36,809 nt of DNA from Bacteroidota bacterium (GCA_002862745.1 PKDX01000049.1:1-36809), one strand, 5' to 3'. Positions 8,934 through 18,285 are shown, counted from the stretch's first letter. The notes: generated from the sequence alone by a model not told the origin. Made by a program: numbers and translations.

Positions 8934-9545
8934 CTAAAGAATTTCACAGGTAAAGTTCGAGGATTGATCAATGAATCCCTGCAATTTATCTCCAATCTCA
9001 ATGGGACCTACTCCTGCTGGCGTTCCTGTGTAAATCAAATCACCCTGTTGTACCGTAAAGTACTTGCTCACTTCGGCTATGATTCGCGAAAAGTTAAAAA
9101 GCATAAGGCTTGTATCCCCCTGTTGAACAACCTCCCCATTTTTATGTAATGAAAACTGAATGGGCTTGGTTAAATCAAATAAGTCCACTGGTTTTAAATC
9201 ACCCAGTAATGCAGATTTATCAAAGGCTTTAGCAATCTCCCAAGGATGTCCCTTCTCTTTGAGTTCGCTTTGCAAGTCCCTTGCCGTAAAATCAACCCCT
9301 AGTCCTATACTGTGAATAAAGCTATGAGCAACACGCTCAGGAATGGCCTTTCCATTTTTTCCAATACGTAGAACGAGTTCGCATTCATAATGGATACTTG
9401 AATCAAAATTGGGTAGAAAAAAGGGGTTGTTATCCTGTAGAAGCGCTGTTCTCGGCTTCATAAAAATCACTGGCCTACCTGGAACTTCATTGCCTAATTC
9501 TTCCGCATGCGCTGCGTAGTTTCTTCCTATACAGAAAATCTTCAT
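8934..9545 (-). CDS. Fumarylacetoacetate hydrolase family protein (FAHD1/YcgM-like)
   Basis: A 203-residue single-domain FAH enzyme. It starts [19 protein letters not shown], has the metal ligands in [11 protein letters not shown] and further on in VDFTARDLQ, and ends with the family motif YTGTPAGVG. Relatives of this size act as acylpyruvate hydrolases or oxaloacetate decarboxylases/tautomerases; the sequence does not decide between them. Its start overlaps the pth stop in an ATGA, so the two are translationally coupled, and metK follows 29 bases later. The reason for an FAH enzyme in this operon is not clear. Confidence 0.9.
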   Translation of the reverse strand: MKIFCIGRNYAAHAEELGNEVPGRPVIFMKPRTALLQDNNPFFLPNFDSSIHYECELVLRIGKNGKAIPERVAHSFIHSIGLGVDFTARDLQSELKEKGHPWEIAKAFDKSALLGDLKPVDLFDLTKPIQFSLHKNGEVVQQGDTSLMLFNFSRIIAEVSKYFTVQQGDLIYTGTPAGVGPIEIGDKLQGFIDQSSNFTCEIL

Positions 9546-10114
9546 GAGCTAGGCTTTGTATTAAAGACATTCATGGTGTTGGGTAACCCTCTGAAAATAA
9601 ACGATTCTGTGGCATCCGCTGCACGCTCTATTCCAAAAGAAACGTCTTCCTCTTCTTGTTTATCCCATTTCCCTAAGACAAAATCTACCTGCCTCCCTCG
9701 GCTAAAATTGCTGCCAATACCGAAACGTAGACGGGCATAGCGAGGAGTATTGAGTATAGCATTGATATTCGCTATCCCGTTATGGCCCCCATCACTTCCT
9801 TTTCCTCGTAAGCGCAATACACCAAGATCTAAAGCCAAATCATCTACGATGACTAAAACATTGTCTAAGGAAACTTTCTTTTGCTGCATCCAGTGAGCAA
9901 CTGCTCTTCCACTTCGATTCATTAACGTAGTGGGTTTTATAAGTGTGACTTGGCGTCCTCGATACGTGCTTTCTGCTACATCAGCGAGCTTTCCAGCCTC
10001 GTATTCGACAGACCATCGCTTGGCGAGGAAATCGACTACATCGAAACCAATATTATGCCTAGTATTCTTATAGGCGTCCCCTATATTACCTAATCCGACA
10101 ATGAGGTACTTCAT
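9542..10114 (-). CDS. pth: Peptidyl-tRNA hydrolase
   Basis: Releases tRNA from peptidyl-tRNA that has dropped off ribosomes. The 190-residue protein starts MKYLIVGLGNIGDAYKNTRH, with the catalytic His at position 20 and the conserved Asn at 10, and contains VIVDDLALDLG and a Gly-rich GSDGGHNG stretch. The frame is open a further 33 codons upstream into rplY, but the ATG at 10114 gives the exact family N-terminus. It lies 25 bases after rplY and overlaps the FAH gene by 4 bases. The rplY-pth pairing is widely conserved in bacteria. Confidence 0.96.
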   Translation of the reverse strand: MKYLIVGLGNIGDAYKNTRHNIGFDVVDFLAKRWSVEYEAGKLADVAESTYRGRQVTLIKPTTLMNRSGRAVAHWMQQKKVSLDNVLVIVDDLALDLGVLRLRGKGSDGGHNGIANINAILNTPRYARLRFGIGSNFSRGRQVDFVLGKWDKQEEEDVSFGIERAADATESFIFRGLPNTMNVFNTKPSS

Positions 10115-10139
10115 ACACTGCCAAGGTAAAAAGAAAAGC

Positions 10140-10784
10140 TTAGGCGTCTGCCTCAGCTTCTTGTGCCTCCTCAGTTGAAGCTTCTTCAGATTCTTCAGTA
10201 GTTGCCAAATCATCTGACTTAGAAGCTTCAGAACGCATAGAACGCGGAACGATAACCTGAGCGATCGGGTTGCCAGGAGAATTCATAATTTCCACACCGT
10301 CGATGGCATCAATGTCTCTTACCTTGACCGATTTACCCATTTCAAGGTTTTCGATATTTACAGTAACCTCATCGATGAGTTTTCCAGCATCTAGTTTTAC
10401 GGTTAGCTTTCTAAGGGTAATTTCTAATTTACCCCCTGCTAATACTCCTATAGCTGTACCGTAGGTGCGAACAGGTACATTAATCTTAACCTTCTTACCA
10501 GGTACTAACTCTTGATAATCAATGTGGATTATCTTACTCGTTACTGGATGTAAATCAAGATCCTTAACAATACAAGGAATTGACTTCCCATCAACGGTAA
10601 TATTTACCTGATAGAATTTGTCAGTAAAGATTGCTCTTCCCGCCTCAACAGCATCAACGGTAATATGATGGTTACCCTCACCGCCATAAATTACGGCAGG
10701 AATCAATCCTTCTTTTCGAGCTAGTTCAGCACTTCTTGCTCCTACTTTTTCGCGAGCTTGGCTTGTCAATTCTAAAGTATTCAT
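10140..10784 (-). CDS. rplY: 50S ribosomal protein bL25 (long Ctc form)
   Basis: Binds 5S rRNA in the large subunit. At 214 residues it is the long two-domain form: an N-terminal 5S-binding domain (MNTLELTSQAREKVGARSAE ... GLIPAVIYGG) followed by a β-rich TL5/Ctc-type domain. The last ~30 residues are an acidic Glu/Ser/Ala tail, common in this phylum. Its ATG overlaps the prs stop by one base (TAATG), which indicates translational coupling. pth follows 25 bases downstream. Confidence 0.95.
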   Translation of the reverse strand: MNTLELTSQAREKVGARSAELARKEGLIPAVIYGGEGNHHITVDAVEAGRAIFTDKFYQVNITVDGKSIPCIVKDLDLHPVTSKIIHIDYQELVPGKKVKINVPVRTYGTAIGVLAGGKLEITLRKLTVKLDAGKLIDEVTVNIENLEMGKSVKVRDIDAIDGVEIMNSPGNPIAQVIVPRSMRSEASKSDDLATTEESEEASTEEAQEAEADA

Positions 10785-11779
10785 TATTCTTCTTTATTGT
10801 ATTGATTTATAAATAACGAGTTAATCGATCGATGTTCGTGTGCATTACGGATTGCAGTAGCAAAAAGCTCTGCGGTAGACAGCACACGGATTTTACTTGA
10901 TTCTTGTTTCAGTGGAATACTATCAGTTACAATCATTTCCGTTAGCGAGTCTGTTGAACTAATGCGATCATAGGCTGGGCCACTCAACACAGGATGCGTG
11001 CAGATTGCTCGAACACTACGCGCGCCACTTTCCATGAGAAGGTCAGCCGCTCGACACATCGTACCTGCTGTATCAATCATATCATCCACCAGAATGACAT
11101 TTTTGTCTTCCACGTTTCCAATAAGACGCATCTCACCAATCTGATTGGCTTCACTGCGATGCTTATCACAAATCACAAAGTCCGTATTAAATACCTGACT
11201 ATACATTCTTGTTCGCTTCGTACTTCCTACATCAGGAGAAGCAAACATTAAGTTTTCTAACCCTAAGCTCTTGATGTGGGGTATAAAGATGGGGGCTCCT
11301 TCAAGGTGATCCACTGGAATATCAAAGAATCCTTGGATCTGGCCAGCATGAAGATCAAGCGTCATCACTCGATCCGCTCCGGCAGCAGTAAGCAAATTAG
11401 CCACAAGCTTTGCCCCAATCGAAACTCTCGGGCGATCTTTACGATCCTGACGGGCAAATCCATAGTAAGGTATAACCGCAGTGATATACTGAGCAGAGGC
11501 ACGGCGGCATGCATCAATCATCATTAGCATCTCCATCAAGTTATCGGAAGGAGGGTTGGTTGATTGAACCACAAAACAATAGGATCCACGAACCGAATCA
11601 TGAATGATTGGCTTAAACTCTCCATCGCTAAAGCGCTGAACTTCAAAGTCCGCTAGCACCTCTTTCGGCGTGAGCCCCTGCCTTCCTTCGTGAGAAAGCG
11701 TGCAGTAACTCTCAGCAATAGACTTTGCTATTACTTCGGAGTTTTCTCCATACAGAATATGTGCTGGTGAGTTTGCCAT
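10784..11779 (-). CDS. prs: Ribose-phosphate pyrophosphokinase
   Basis: Makes PRPP from ribose 5-phosphate and ATP; PRPP feeds pyrE (also in this window), purine, histidine and NAD synthesis. The 331 residues contain FSDGE, the flexible loop region YYGFARQDRKDRPR, the DLHAGQIQGFFDIPVDH motif and the PRPP-binding VILVDDMIDTAGT. Compared with many family members there is a short extra segment of roughly 10-15 residues between the first helix and the FSDGE strand (near residues 27-43). It is the first gene of a five-gene run, with a good promoter match 16 bases upstream of the ATG. Confidence 0.96.
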   Translation of the reverse strand: MANSPAHILYGENSEVIAKSIAESYCTLSHEGRQGLTPKEVLADFEVQRFSDGEFKPIIHDSVRGSYCFVVQSTNPPSDNLMEMLMMIDACRRASAQYITAVIPYYGFARQDRKDRPRVSIGAKLVANLLTAAGADRVMTLDLHAGQIQGFFDIPVDHLEGAPIFIPHIKSLGLENLMFASPDVGSTKRTRMYSQVFNTDFVICDKHRSEANQIGEMRLIGNVEDKNVILVDDMIDTAGTMCRAADLLMESGARSVRAICTHPVLSGPAYDRISSTDSLTEMIVTDSIPLKQESSKIRVLSTAELFATAIRNAHEHRSINSLFINQYNKEE

Positions 11780-11795
11780 GCTTACTTAGGGACGG

Positions 11796-11828
11796 CAAAT
11801 GTACGCAAACTATTTCAAGAATGCGCAA
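11796..11828 (-). promoter_or_regulatory. Predicted promoter of the prs operon
   Basis: On the minus strand TACATTTG (11796-11803) is an exact match to the Bacteroidota -7 consensus TAnnTTTG. A TTG lies 22 bases further upstream (11826-11828), slightly beyond the usual spacing. Only 16 bases separate the -7 box from the prs ATG, so the leader would be about 10 bases. No other promoter-like sequence was seen in the gap to lpd. Confidence 0.5.
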
Positions 11829-11848
11829 CGACAAAGACCAAATATCAA

Positions 11849-13246
11849 TTAAAGGTGAATTACCTCATCGTAGGCAGCAGCAGCGGCTTCCATGACTGCT
11901 TCACTCATTGTTGGGTGTGGGTGCACCGCTTTGATAATTTCATAACCTGTTGTCTCGAGTTTTCGAGCTGTAACAACCTCTGCAATCATCTCGGTAACAT
12001 TCGCACCAATAAAGTGAGCACCTAGCCATTCGCCGTACTTTGCATCGAAGATTACTTTCACAAAGCCCTCTTTGGCGCCCGCTGCACTCGCCTTGCCTGA
12101 TGCGGAGAAAGGAAACTTCCCAATTTTTAACTCATATCCGGCTTCTTTAGCCTCATCTTCTGTCATACCCACAGAAGCTACTTCTGGTACACTGTAGGTG
12201 CAATTTGGAAGATTACCATAGTCAAGTGGCTCAACATCATGACCCGCTATTTTTTCTACGCAAAGGATTCCCTCGGCACTGGCTACGTGTGCTAAAGCAG
12301 GACCTTTTACAATATCACCAATCGCGTAAACCCCTTGAGCTGAGGTTTGATAATAATCGTCAACCTGAACGATACCTCGCTCCACTTTGATACCTGCTGC
12401 CTCTAAACCAAGATTATCCGTATTGGGCGTAACGCCTACTGCGGATAAGACAACATCGGCTTTTAGGGTTGAGGTGCTTCCTTTCTTTAAGTCCTTAACT
12501 TCTACAGAACATCCCCCTTTCGTTGTCTTTACACCGAGGACTTGAGATTCAGTTAGGAGTTTGATTCCTTTCTTTTTGAAAATCTTAGCCATCTCTTTGG
12601 ACACATCTTTGTCCTCACGAGGAAGGATACGATCTTGATATTCCACGATGGTTACCTCCGTTCCGATGGCCGCATAGAGATAAGCGAATTCCACGCCAAT
12701 TGCACCACTACCCACTACCACCATCGACTTAGGCTGTGACTTTAGCGTCATCGCTTCACGATAGCCAATGATATGCTTTCCATCTTGCTCAATGCCTGGT
12801 AGCTGGCGCGAGCGTGCACCCGTGGCAAGAATAACATGCTTAGCTGTGTAGGTTTCCACTTTACCATCAGCATCGGTTACCTCCACAATGCGATTGGCTT
12901 TGATATGAGCAGAACCCATAATGGCATCAATTTTATTCTTTTTAAATAAAAACTGAACCCCTTTACTCATGCCCCCAGCCACATCGCGACTGCGCTTGAT
13001 GATGGCATCAAATTCAACTTCGGCACCCTTGGTTTTGATTCCGTAGTCCTCGCTATGACTTATGTATTCAAAAACTTGGGCGCTCTTTAGCAACGCTTTT
13101 GTAGGAATACACCCCCAGTTTAAACAGATACCACCTAGCGCTTCACGCTCAACAACACCTACTTTAAATCCGAGCTGAGAAGCACGTATCGCAGCGACAT
13201 AGCCACCAGGGCCAGCACCAATCACAAGAACATCATATTGTTTCAT
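11849..13246 (-). CDS. lpdA: Dihydrolipoyl dehydrogenase (E3)
   Basis: FAD enzyme that reoxidises lipoyl groups of 2-oxoacid dehydrogenases and the glycine cleavage system. The 465 residues show the FAD motif VIGAGPGGYVAAIRASQLG at the N-terminus, the redox disulphide Cys41/Cys46 in CLNWGCIPTK, the NAD-binding VVGSGAIGVEFAYLYAAIG near the middle, and the C-terminal catalytic His-Glu pair in HPHPTMSE. It stands alone between prs (69 bases downstream) and the LolA-like gene (131 bases upstream) and has its own predicted promoter. The E1 and E2 partner genes are not in this window. Confidence 0.97.
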   Translation of the reverse strand: MKQYDVLVIGAGPGGYVAAIRASQLGFKVGVVEREALGGICLNWGCIPTKALLKSAQVFEYISHSEDYGIKTKGAEVEFDAIIKRSRDVAGGMSKGVQFLFKKNKIDAIMGSAHIKANRIVEVTDADGKVETYTAKHVILATGARSRQLPGIEQDGKHIIGYREAMTLKSQPKSMVVVGSGAIGVEFAYLYAAIGTEVTIVEYQDRILPREDKDVSKEMAKIFKKKGIKLLTESQVLGVKTTKGGCSVEVKDLKKGSTSTLKADVVLSAVGVTPNTDNLGLEAAGIKVERGIVQVDDYYQTSAQGVYAIGDIVKGPALAHVASAEGILCVEKIAGHDVEPLDYGNLPNCTYSVPEVASVGMTEDEAKEAGYELKIGKFPFSASGKASAAGAKEGFVKVIFDAKYGEWLGAHFIGANVTEMIAEVVTARKLETTGYEIIKAVHPHPTMSEAVMEAAAAAYDEVIHL

Positions 13247-13261
13247 CGGTTAAATTTTAGA

Positions 13262-13293
13262 CAAAAATACAATTCTTACCAACCAAAAGACAA
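13262..13293 (-). promoter_or_regulatory. Predicted promoter of lpdA
   Basis: On the minus strand TATTTTTG (13262-13269) matches TAnnTTTG exactly, and a TTG lies 21 bases upstream (13291-13293). The -7 box is 15 bases before the lpdA ATG, the same layout as at prs and pruA. The predicted transcript has a leader of only about 8-10 bases. Confidence 0.5.
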
Positions 13294-13377
13294 GGCGGTT
13301 TGGGATGTTATATCCTTGTTAAACGTCAAAAAATGATCTTAATTCGGAAAGTGTAAGATCTACTACAAAAGACAATA

Positions 13378-14019
13378 CTACTTGGTGAGATCCACAATGG
13401 TCACGTTAGGGTAGCTTGACTTTGAGAAACGATAAGAATCTATAGGCGGTGCTTGATTTAACTCAAAACGGTCAAAGGTGAATTTGTTTTTTAATCCATC
13501 GGTAAGCAGCATAGTTGTCTCGACTAATTCTAGACGTTTCGTTGAGATTTCCAAGGTAACTTTTTCAATATCAGGATTCGCGGTTCGGGGCTTTAAAACA
13601 ATGGTTTGAATGTCCCCCGACGTAGTTGATGAGATAATCTCATAGGATTTATCCTGATACACATTAAAAAGTTCCATAGGATTCATAGCAGGATCCATAT
13701 CCTTGTACCACATAACCTGAGCTTCATTATAATCCTTCATATAGGTCCAAACTTTTACACCATCTGAAGTAACATGCATATCCTTGTTTTCAAATTGAAA
13801 AGCCGATCCATTACGACTTGCTTCAATAACATCTTGAACTTTCCCGTTGCCTGGGATATCCATTGTCCATTGAAGGGTGACACTGAGCTTATCCAAGTCC
13901 CCATACTTATCCATTACTTTTTCCAATAATGCCTCGCTTTCGGCAAAGCTGGAATTAGACACTTGTCCGTGCAAGGACATTGCTACAAGGGCTGAAAAAA
14001 GTAGAAAAAGGTATCGCAT
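13378..14019 (-). CDS. LolA-like outer-membrane lipoprotein carrier protein
   Basis: A periplasmic protein of 213 residues with a signal peptide (MRYLFLLFSALVAMSLHG, cut before QVSN). The following β-rich sequence fits the LolA fold: an early helix with the pattern LLEKVMDKYGDLDKLSVTLQ, then alternating strands containing VWTYMKDYNEAQV. LolA family members carry lipoproteins from the inner to the outer membrane. It begins 5 bases after the ftsK stop and is almost certainly in the same transcript. The ftsK-lolA pairing is, as far as I recall, common in Bacteroidota. Sequence similarity inside the LolA family is low, so the exact cargo is uncertain. Confidence 0.82.
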   Translation of the reverse strand: MRYLFLLFSALVAMSLHGQVSNSSFAESEALLEKVMDKYGDLDKLSVTLQWTMDIPGNGKVQDVIEASRNGSAFQFENKDMHVTSDGVKVWTYMKDYNEAQVMWYKDMDPAMNPMELFNVYQDKSYEIISSTTSGDIQTIVLKPRTANPDIEKVTLEISTKRLELVETTMLLTDGLKNKFTFDRFELNQAPPIDSYRFSKSSYPNVTIVDLTK

Positions 14020-14024
14020 ACTGT

Positions 14025-16478
14025 CTATTGTTTCCGATGTAACAAATATTGTTCCAACTCTTGTTCACTCGAATACATAACTTCTCTTGGTTTACTCCCC
14101 ATATTGGGACCCACGATGCCCAATTCCTCCAATTGATCCATGATTCGCCCAGCTCTATTGTAACCTAACTTTAATCTGCGCTGAATCATAGATGTTGAGC
14201 CACTTTGATTACCTACCACTATGTGAGCTGCCTCTTCTAGCAAAGGATCCATATCGTCAGAAGACAGACTCCCTCTATCCCCTCCTTCATTTTTGTCCTT
14301 AAATTCAGGTAATTGGAAAATCTCGCCATAGCCTTGCTGGTCTCCGATGAACCGACAAATAGCGTCGACTTCCGGCGTGTCAACGAAGGCACATTGTATG
14401 CGCACCATCTCACTACCCATTGAGAATAACAAGTCACCTCGGCCAATCAGTTGATCTGCTCCGCCAGCATCTAAAATCGTCCGTGAGTCCACTTTAGAGG
14501 TAACCTTAAAGGAGACTCTCGCAGGGAAATTCGCCTTGATGATACCCGTTATAATATTTACCGATGGACGCTGAGTAGCTAAAATGAGATGAATACCAAT
14601 AGCACGTGCCAATTGTGCTAATCGAGCTATAGGCGTTTCGACTTCCTTACCCGCGGTCATGATTAAGTCAGCAAACTCATCAATAACGAGTACGATGTAT
14701 GGAAGAAATCTATGGCCATTTTCCGGATTTAACTGGCGCTTTTTAAATTTCGCATTGTATTCTTTGATGTTTCGCGCTCTACCTTTTTTGAGCAAGTCGT
14801 AGCGATTATCCATTTCCAAACAGAGTGCATTGACGGTGCTTACTACTTTTTTAACATCAGTAATTATCGGTTCCTCTTCTCCAGGTAACACAGCTAGATA
14901 ATGGTGTTTTATCGAGTTGAACAGGGAAAGCTCAACCTTTTTAGGATCGACTAAAACAAACTTTAGCTCCGAAGGATGAAGCTTGTAGAGCAAAGACACA
15001 AGCAATGCATTGATACCTACAGACTTTCCTTGTCCTGTAGCCCCTGCCATGAGTAAGTGTGGCATCTTTGCTAAATCAGCTACCACATATTCCCCAGCAA
15101 TATTTTTCCCTAATCCAACAGGTAGGGCTGCATTTGAATTCTTAAACAGTTCTGAGGCTACCACCGACCGCATGGACACCACTTCTTTATGGGCATTCGG
15201 CACTTCAATCCCAATCGTTCCTTTTCCTGGAATCGGTGCAATAATTCGAATACCTAGTGCCGCTAAACTCAAGGCAATATCATCTTCAAGATTCTTAATT
15301 TTTGAGATGCGCACGCCTTTTGTTGGAACAATCTCATATAATGTAACCGTCGGTCCAACCGTTGCTCGAATCGATTCGATTTCGATTTTGTAGTCCCTGA
15401 GGGTCTCTACAATTTGCTCTTTTTTCTTTACGAGTTCGCCCTCGTCAACACGCACGTCACCAGACCCATGATCAGCTAACAAATCGACCGTGGGGAAGGC
15501 ATACTTGGACAAGTCTTTCCTCGGATCATATTCATCGCCTGATGGCTTTTTGGCAGCAGGAGTGGATGAAGAAGACTTTACCTCCTCTTTTTCCTTTTGA
15601 ACTATCTCAAAAGAAGTATTGTCTTCCACCTCTTTAGTAGTTGGATTTTTCTCAGGATTTTCAGTCTTTGTATCATCCTGAATATTCCCACCGACTGCGA
15701 GAGTCGTATCCTTTGAATCAACCGTTTCCCTGGATGATCCGTCGACCGCTTGTCCCTCTCCTGAAAGATTGATGCCATCTCTTTCGAAGGCCGTTTCGGC
15801 GAAAGTCACTTCCTCTTCATCGGCTTCCTCCCTCTTTTTGAGCGACGGCAGCCAGCGCAAACTAAAAAAGCCATCGATAAGCTTAATGACGTTCAATCCG
15901 AGACAATGAGCGACATAAGCAAGCGTAATGATGACAGAAAGGCCGATGACACCGCCAAACCCTATCAGATAAGTAAACAACCCGGATTGTCCAAAGAGCG
16001 AAGCACTTATTCGTCCATCAATAGGATAGGATACCTCCATAAGATGGCCACGAAAAACCCCAGACGTAACCATTGAAAACGTCATAAAAAACAAAAGCTC
16101 TTTGAAGATTTTGAAGTAGGATACCACAATTGAATCACGAACAAAATTTAATCCTACAAGGCCAATAGCCAATGCAAGAGCAAAGGCCCCGCCAATACCG
16201 AAACGCATTTCAATAAAGTAGTGGCTCAGCTTGGCCCCAACGCCTCCCATTAAGTTTTCCACCTCCGAAAAGTCTGGGTTGGATGATGTAACTATGGAAT
16301 GATCATTTGCAAATTGATGAATGGAAGACCCAAAAGACAACAATAAAAAAATAGAAAGGATAAGCATAATAATGCCTAATCCTTGCCGATAGGACGTGCG
16401 TTGTTCAGGCGAAAACCAGGTTTTCATCCACACACCGCTTTTGCCTGACTTTTTCTTTTGTTTCTTCCTTTTCGCCAT
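14025..16478 (-). CDS. ftsK: DNA translocase FtsK
   Basis: Hexameric ATP-driven DNA pump at the division septum that clears chromosome termini. The 817 residues comprise a basic start (MAKRKKQKKKSGK), four predicted membrane segments within about 30-190, a charged low-complexity linker at about 210-320, and the motor. Walker A (GATGQGKS) is near 478-485 and Walker B (VLVIDEFADL) near 592-601. The C-terminal winged-helix γ domain (STSMIQRRLKLGYNRAGRIM) would bind orienting sequences and XerD. The gene is divergent from pruA across a 181-base gap and is followed closely by the LolA-like gene. Confidence 0.97.
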   Translation of the reverse strand: MAKRKKQKKKSGKSGVWMKTWFSPEQRTSYRQGLGIIMLILSIFLLLSFGSSIHQFANDHSIVTSSNPDFSEVENLMGGVGAKLSHYFIEMRFGIGGAFALALAIGLVGLNFVRDSIVVSYFKIFKELLFFMTFSMVTSGVFRGHLMEVSYPIDGRISASLFGQSGLFTYLIGFGGVIGLSVIITLAYVAHCLGLNVIKLIDGFFSLRWLPSLKKREEADEEEVTFAETAFERDGINLSGEGQAVDGSSRETVDSKDTTLAVGGNIQDDTKTENPEKNPTTKEVEDNTSFEIVQKEKEEVKSSSSTPAAKKPSGDEYDPRKDLSKYAFPTVDLLADHGSGDVRVDEGELVKKKEQIVETLRDYKIEIESIRATVGPTVTLYEIVPTKGVRISKIKNLEDDIALSLAALGIRIIAPIPGKGTIGIEVPNAHKEVVSMRSVVASELFKNSNAALPVGLGKNIAGEYVVADLAKMPHLLMAGATGQGKSVGINALLVSLLYKLHPSELKFVLVDPKKVELSLFNSIKHHYLAVLPGEEEPIITDVKKVVSTVNALCLEMDNRYDLLKKGRARNIKEYNAKFKKRQLNPENGHRFLPYIVLVIDEFADLIMTAGKEVETPIARLAQLARAIGIHLILATQRPSVNIITGIIKANFPARVSFKVTSKVDSRTILDAGGADQLIGRGDLLFSMGSEMVRIQCAFVDTPEVDAICRFIGDQQGYGEIFQLPEFKDKNEGGDRGSLSSDDMDPLLEEAAHIVVGNQSGSTSMIQRRLKLGYNRAGRIMDQLEELGIVGPNMGSKPREVMYSSEQELEQYLLHRKQ

Positions 16479-16539
16479 ACTCTATTAAATTTCGCCGAAG
16501 TACTACACTTTTCCCATGCTTCTTTCCAACACCTTACCG

Positions 16540-16550
16540 TGCATAATGCA
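16540..16550. promoter_or_regulatory. Short palindrome in the ftsK-pruA intergenic region
   Basis: TGCATAATGCA is an exact inverted repeat around one central base, in the 181-base gap between the divergent ftsK and pruA starts, 61 bases from ftsK and about 110 from pruA. Two CATG copies lie just to its right (16549-16563). It could be an operator, but nothing else supports this. No convincing ftsK promoter was found in the gap. Confidence 0.2.
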
Positions 16551-16612
16551 TGAAATGTCATGGAAACGTAGCGGTAATCCACATAGAAATCACCATTCGA
16601 CGATCTTTTGGG

Positions 16613-16644
16613 TTTGGCAGTGCTTTAGGATACACTTAATTTTA
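16613..16644 (+). promoter_or_regulatory. Predicted promoter of pruA
   Basis: TTTG (16613-16616), a 20-base spacer, then TAATTTTA (16637-16644), which differs from TAnnTTTG only in the last base. The -7 box ends 15 bases before the pruA ATG at 16660. The spacing and distance match the predicted prs and lpdA promoters. The bases before the ATG are A/T-rich with no Shine-Dalgarno sequence. Confidence 0.5.
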
Positions 16645-16659
16645 GGCTAAATATTTACT

Positions 16660-18285
16660 ATGTCTAACGCTCACCACGAAGTACCTGTTGCTTACAATGA
16701 AGAAATTCGAAGCTACGCTCCAGGCAGTTCAGACCGAACAAAACTGCGAGAAGCTCTCACCCACCTCAAAGGCCAAACCATAGACATCCCTATGATGATT
16801 GATGGCCAAGAAATTCGTACCGATGATCTGATATCGATTCATCCTCCCGCTGAAACAAGCCATTTGTTAGGCCATTTTCATATGGGAAGTGCGAACCATG
16901 TTTCCGATGCCATTGATGCCGCAATGCGTGCTCGTGATGCTTGGGCGGCTATGCCATGGCAAGACCGAGTTGCCATTTTCTTAAAGGCAGCCGATTTGGT
17001 GACCGGTCCGCATCGATATGCTATGAATGCAGCGACTATGCTCTGCCAATCAAAAAACGTCTATCAGGCTGAAATTGAGGCGGTAGCTGAACTTGCAGAC
17101 TTCTTTCGTTATAATGCTCAATACATTACGGAGATTTATGCTGAACAGCCTGAATCTGTGCCTGGAGTCTGGAATCGAGTAGATTATCGTCCATTAGAAG
17201 GTTTTGTCTTTGCCGTTACACCGTTCAACTTCACAGCGATTGCCGCAAACCTTCCCGCTTCAGCTGCTATGATGGGCAATACGGTTGTATGGAAGCCAAG
17301 TGACACCCAAGTGTATTCAGCGTGGATGACTATGCAAATCTTACGAGAAGCTGGGCTCCCTGATGGAGTAATCAATCTTGTATACTGCGATGGCCCTGAG
17401 GCAGGAGAAGTCGCCTTAAAGCACCGTGACCTTGGAGGCGTTCACTTTACAGGATCTACCAAGACCTTTCAGTACATGTGGAAGACCATTGGAGAAAATA
17501 TTGTCAATTACAGAAGCTACCCTCGGATTGTAGGAGAAACGGGCGGTAAAGATTTTGTGTTTGCTCATCCTGACTGTGATGTCGAAGGCCTCAATGTAGC
17601 TTTATGTCGTGGCGCATTTGAATACCAGGGACAGAAGTGTTCTGCCGCGTCAAGAGCCTACATCCCTCGATCGATTTGGCCACAGCTCAAAACCATGCTA
17701 GTCGACACCGTAAAGACCATGAAAATGGGACCTACCGACGACTTTAGCAATTTTATCAATGCAGTAATTGATGAGCGGTCTTTTGATAAAATCAAAGGAT
17801 ATATTGATCAAGCAAAAAAGGACAACATTGACGTTCTAATCGGTGGAGGTTGTGATAAATCAAAGGGCTACTTTGTAGAACCCACCATTATGGTAACCGA
17901 AGATCCAAAGTACCGTACCATGGTTGAAGAAATTTTTGGACCGGTTCTTACCATCTATGTCTACGAAGACCAAGACTTTGAGTCTGTCTTTGATTTGGTC
18001 GACGACTGTGAGTATGCGCTTACCGGTGCAATTTTCGCTCGAGATCGTGCAGACATTGAATACATGACAGGTCGCTTGGAAAATGCTGCAGGAAACTTTT
18101 ATGTCAATGATAAACCATCAGGAGCTATTGTAGGACAACAACCGTTTGGGGGTGGAAGAGCGTCTGGGACTAACGACAAGGCGGGATCCAAGTGGAATTT
18201 GATGCGTTGGGTATCCATACGGACGATTAAAGAAGTTGCTGTATCGCCGAAAGACTATCGATATCCGTTTCTCTCAAAGGATTAA
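16660..18285 (+). CDS. pruA: L-glutamate γ-semialdehyde (1-pyrroline-5-carboxylate) dehydrogenase
   Basis: Oxidises glutamate γ-semialdehyde, formed from proline or ornithine, to glutamate with NAD+. At 541 residues it is the stand-alone, long-chain type found in Bacteroidota and mitochondria (ALDH4-like). Visible motifs are the coenzyme region FAVTPFNFTAIAANLPA, the VGETGGKDF segment with the catalytic Glu, the active-site Cys in FEYQGQKCSAASRAY, and EEIFGPVLTIYVY near the C-terminus. No proline dehydrogenase lies next to it. It has a predicted promoter and a strong terminator, so it appears to be a single-gene unit. Confidence 0.95.
   Translation: MSNAHHEVPVAYNEEIRSYAPGSSDRTKLREALTHLKGQTIDIPMMIDGQEIRTDDLISIHPPAETSHLLGHFHMGSANHVSDAIDAAMRARDAWAAMPWQDRVAIFLKAADLVTGPHRYAMNAATMLCQSKNVYQAEIEAVAELADFFRYNAQYITEIYAEQPESVPGVWNRVDYRPLEGFVFAVTPFNFTAIAANLPASAAMMGNTVVWKPSDTQVYSAWMTMQILREAGLPDGVINLVYCDGPEAGEVALKHRDLGGVHFTGSTKTFQYMWKTIGENIVNYRSYPRIVGETGGKDFVFAHPDCDVEGLNVALCRGAFEYQGQKCSAASRAYIPRSIWPQLKTMLVDTVKTMKMGPTDDFSNFINAVIDERSFDKIKGYIDQAKKDNIDVLIGGGCDKSKGYFVEPTIMVTEDPKYRTMVEEIFGPVLTIYVYEDQDFESVFDLVDDCEYALTGAIFARDRADIEYMTGRLENAAGNFYVNDKPSGAIVGQQPFGGGRASGTNDKAGSKWNLMRWVSIRTIKEVAVSPKDYRYPFLSKD

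Noticed and set aside
15010-15393. 127-codon plus-strand frame opposite ftsK
   Set aside because: It is a shadow of the ftsK motor domain; the opposite strand has intact Walker motifs and family length.
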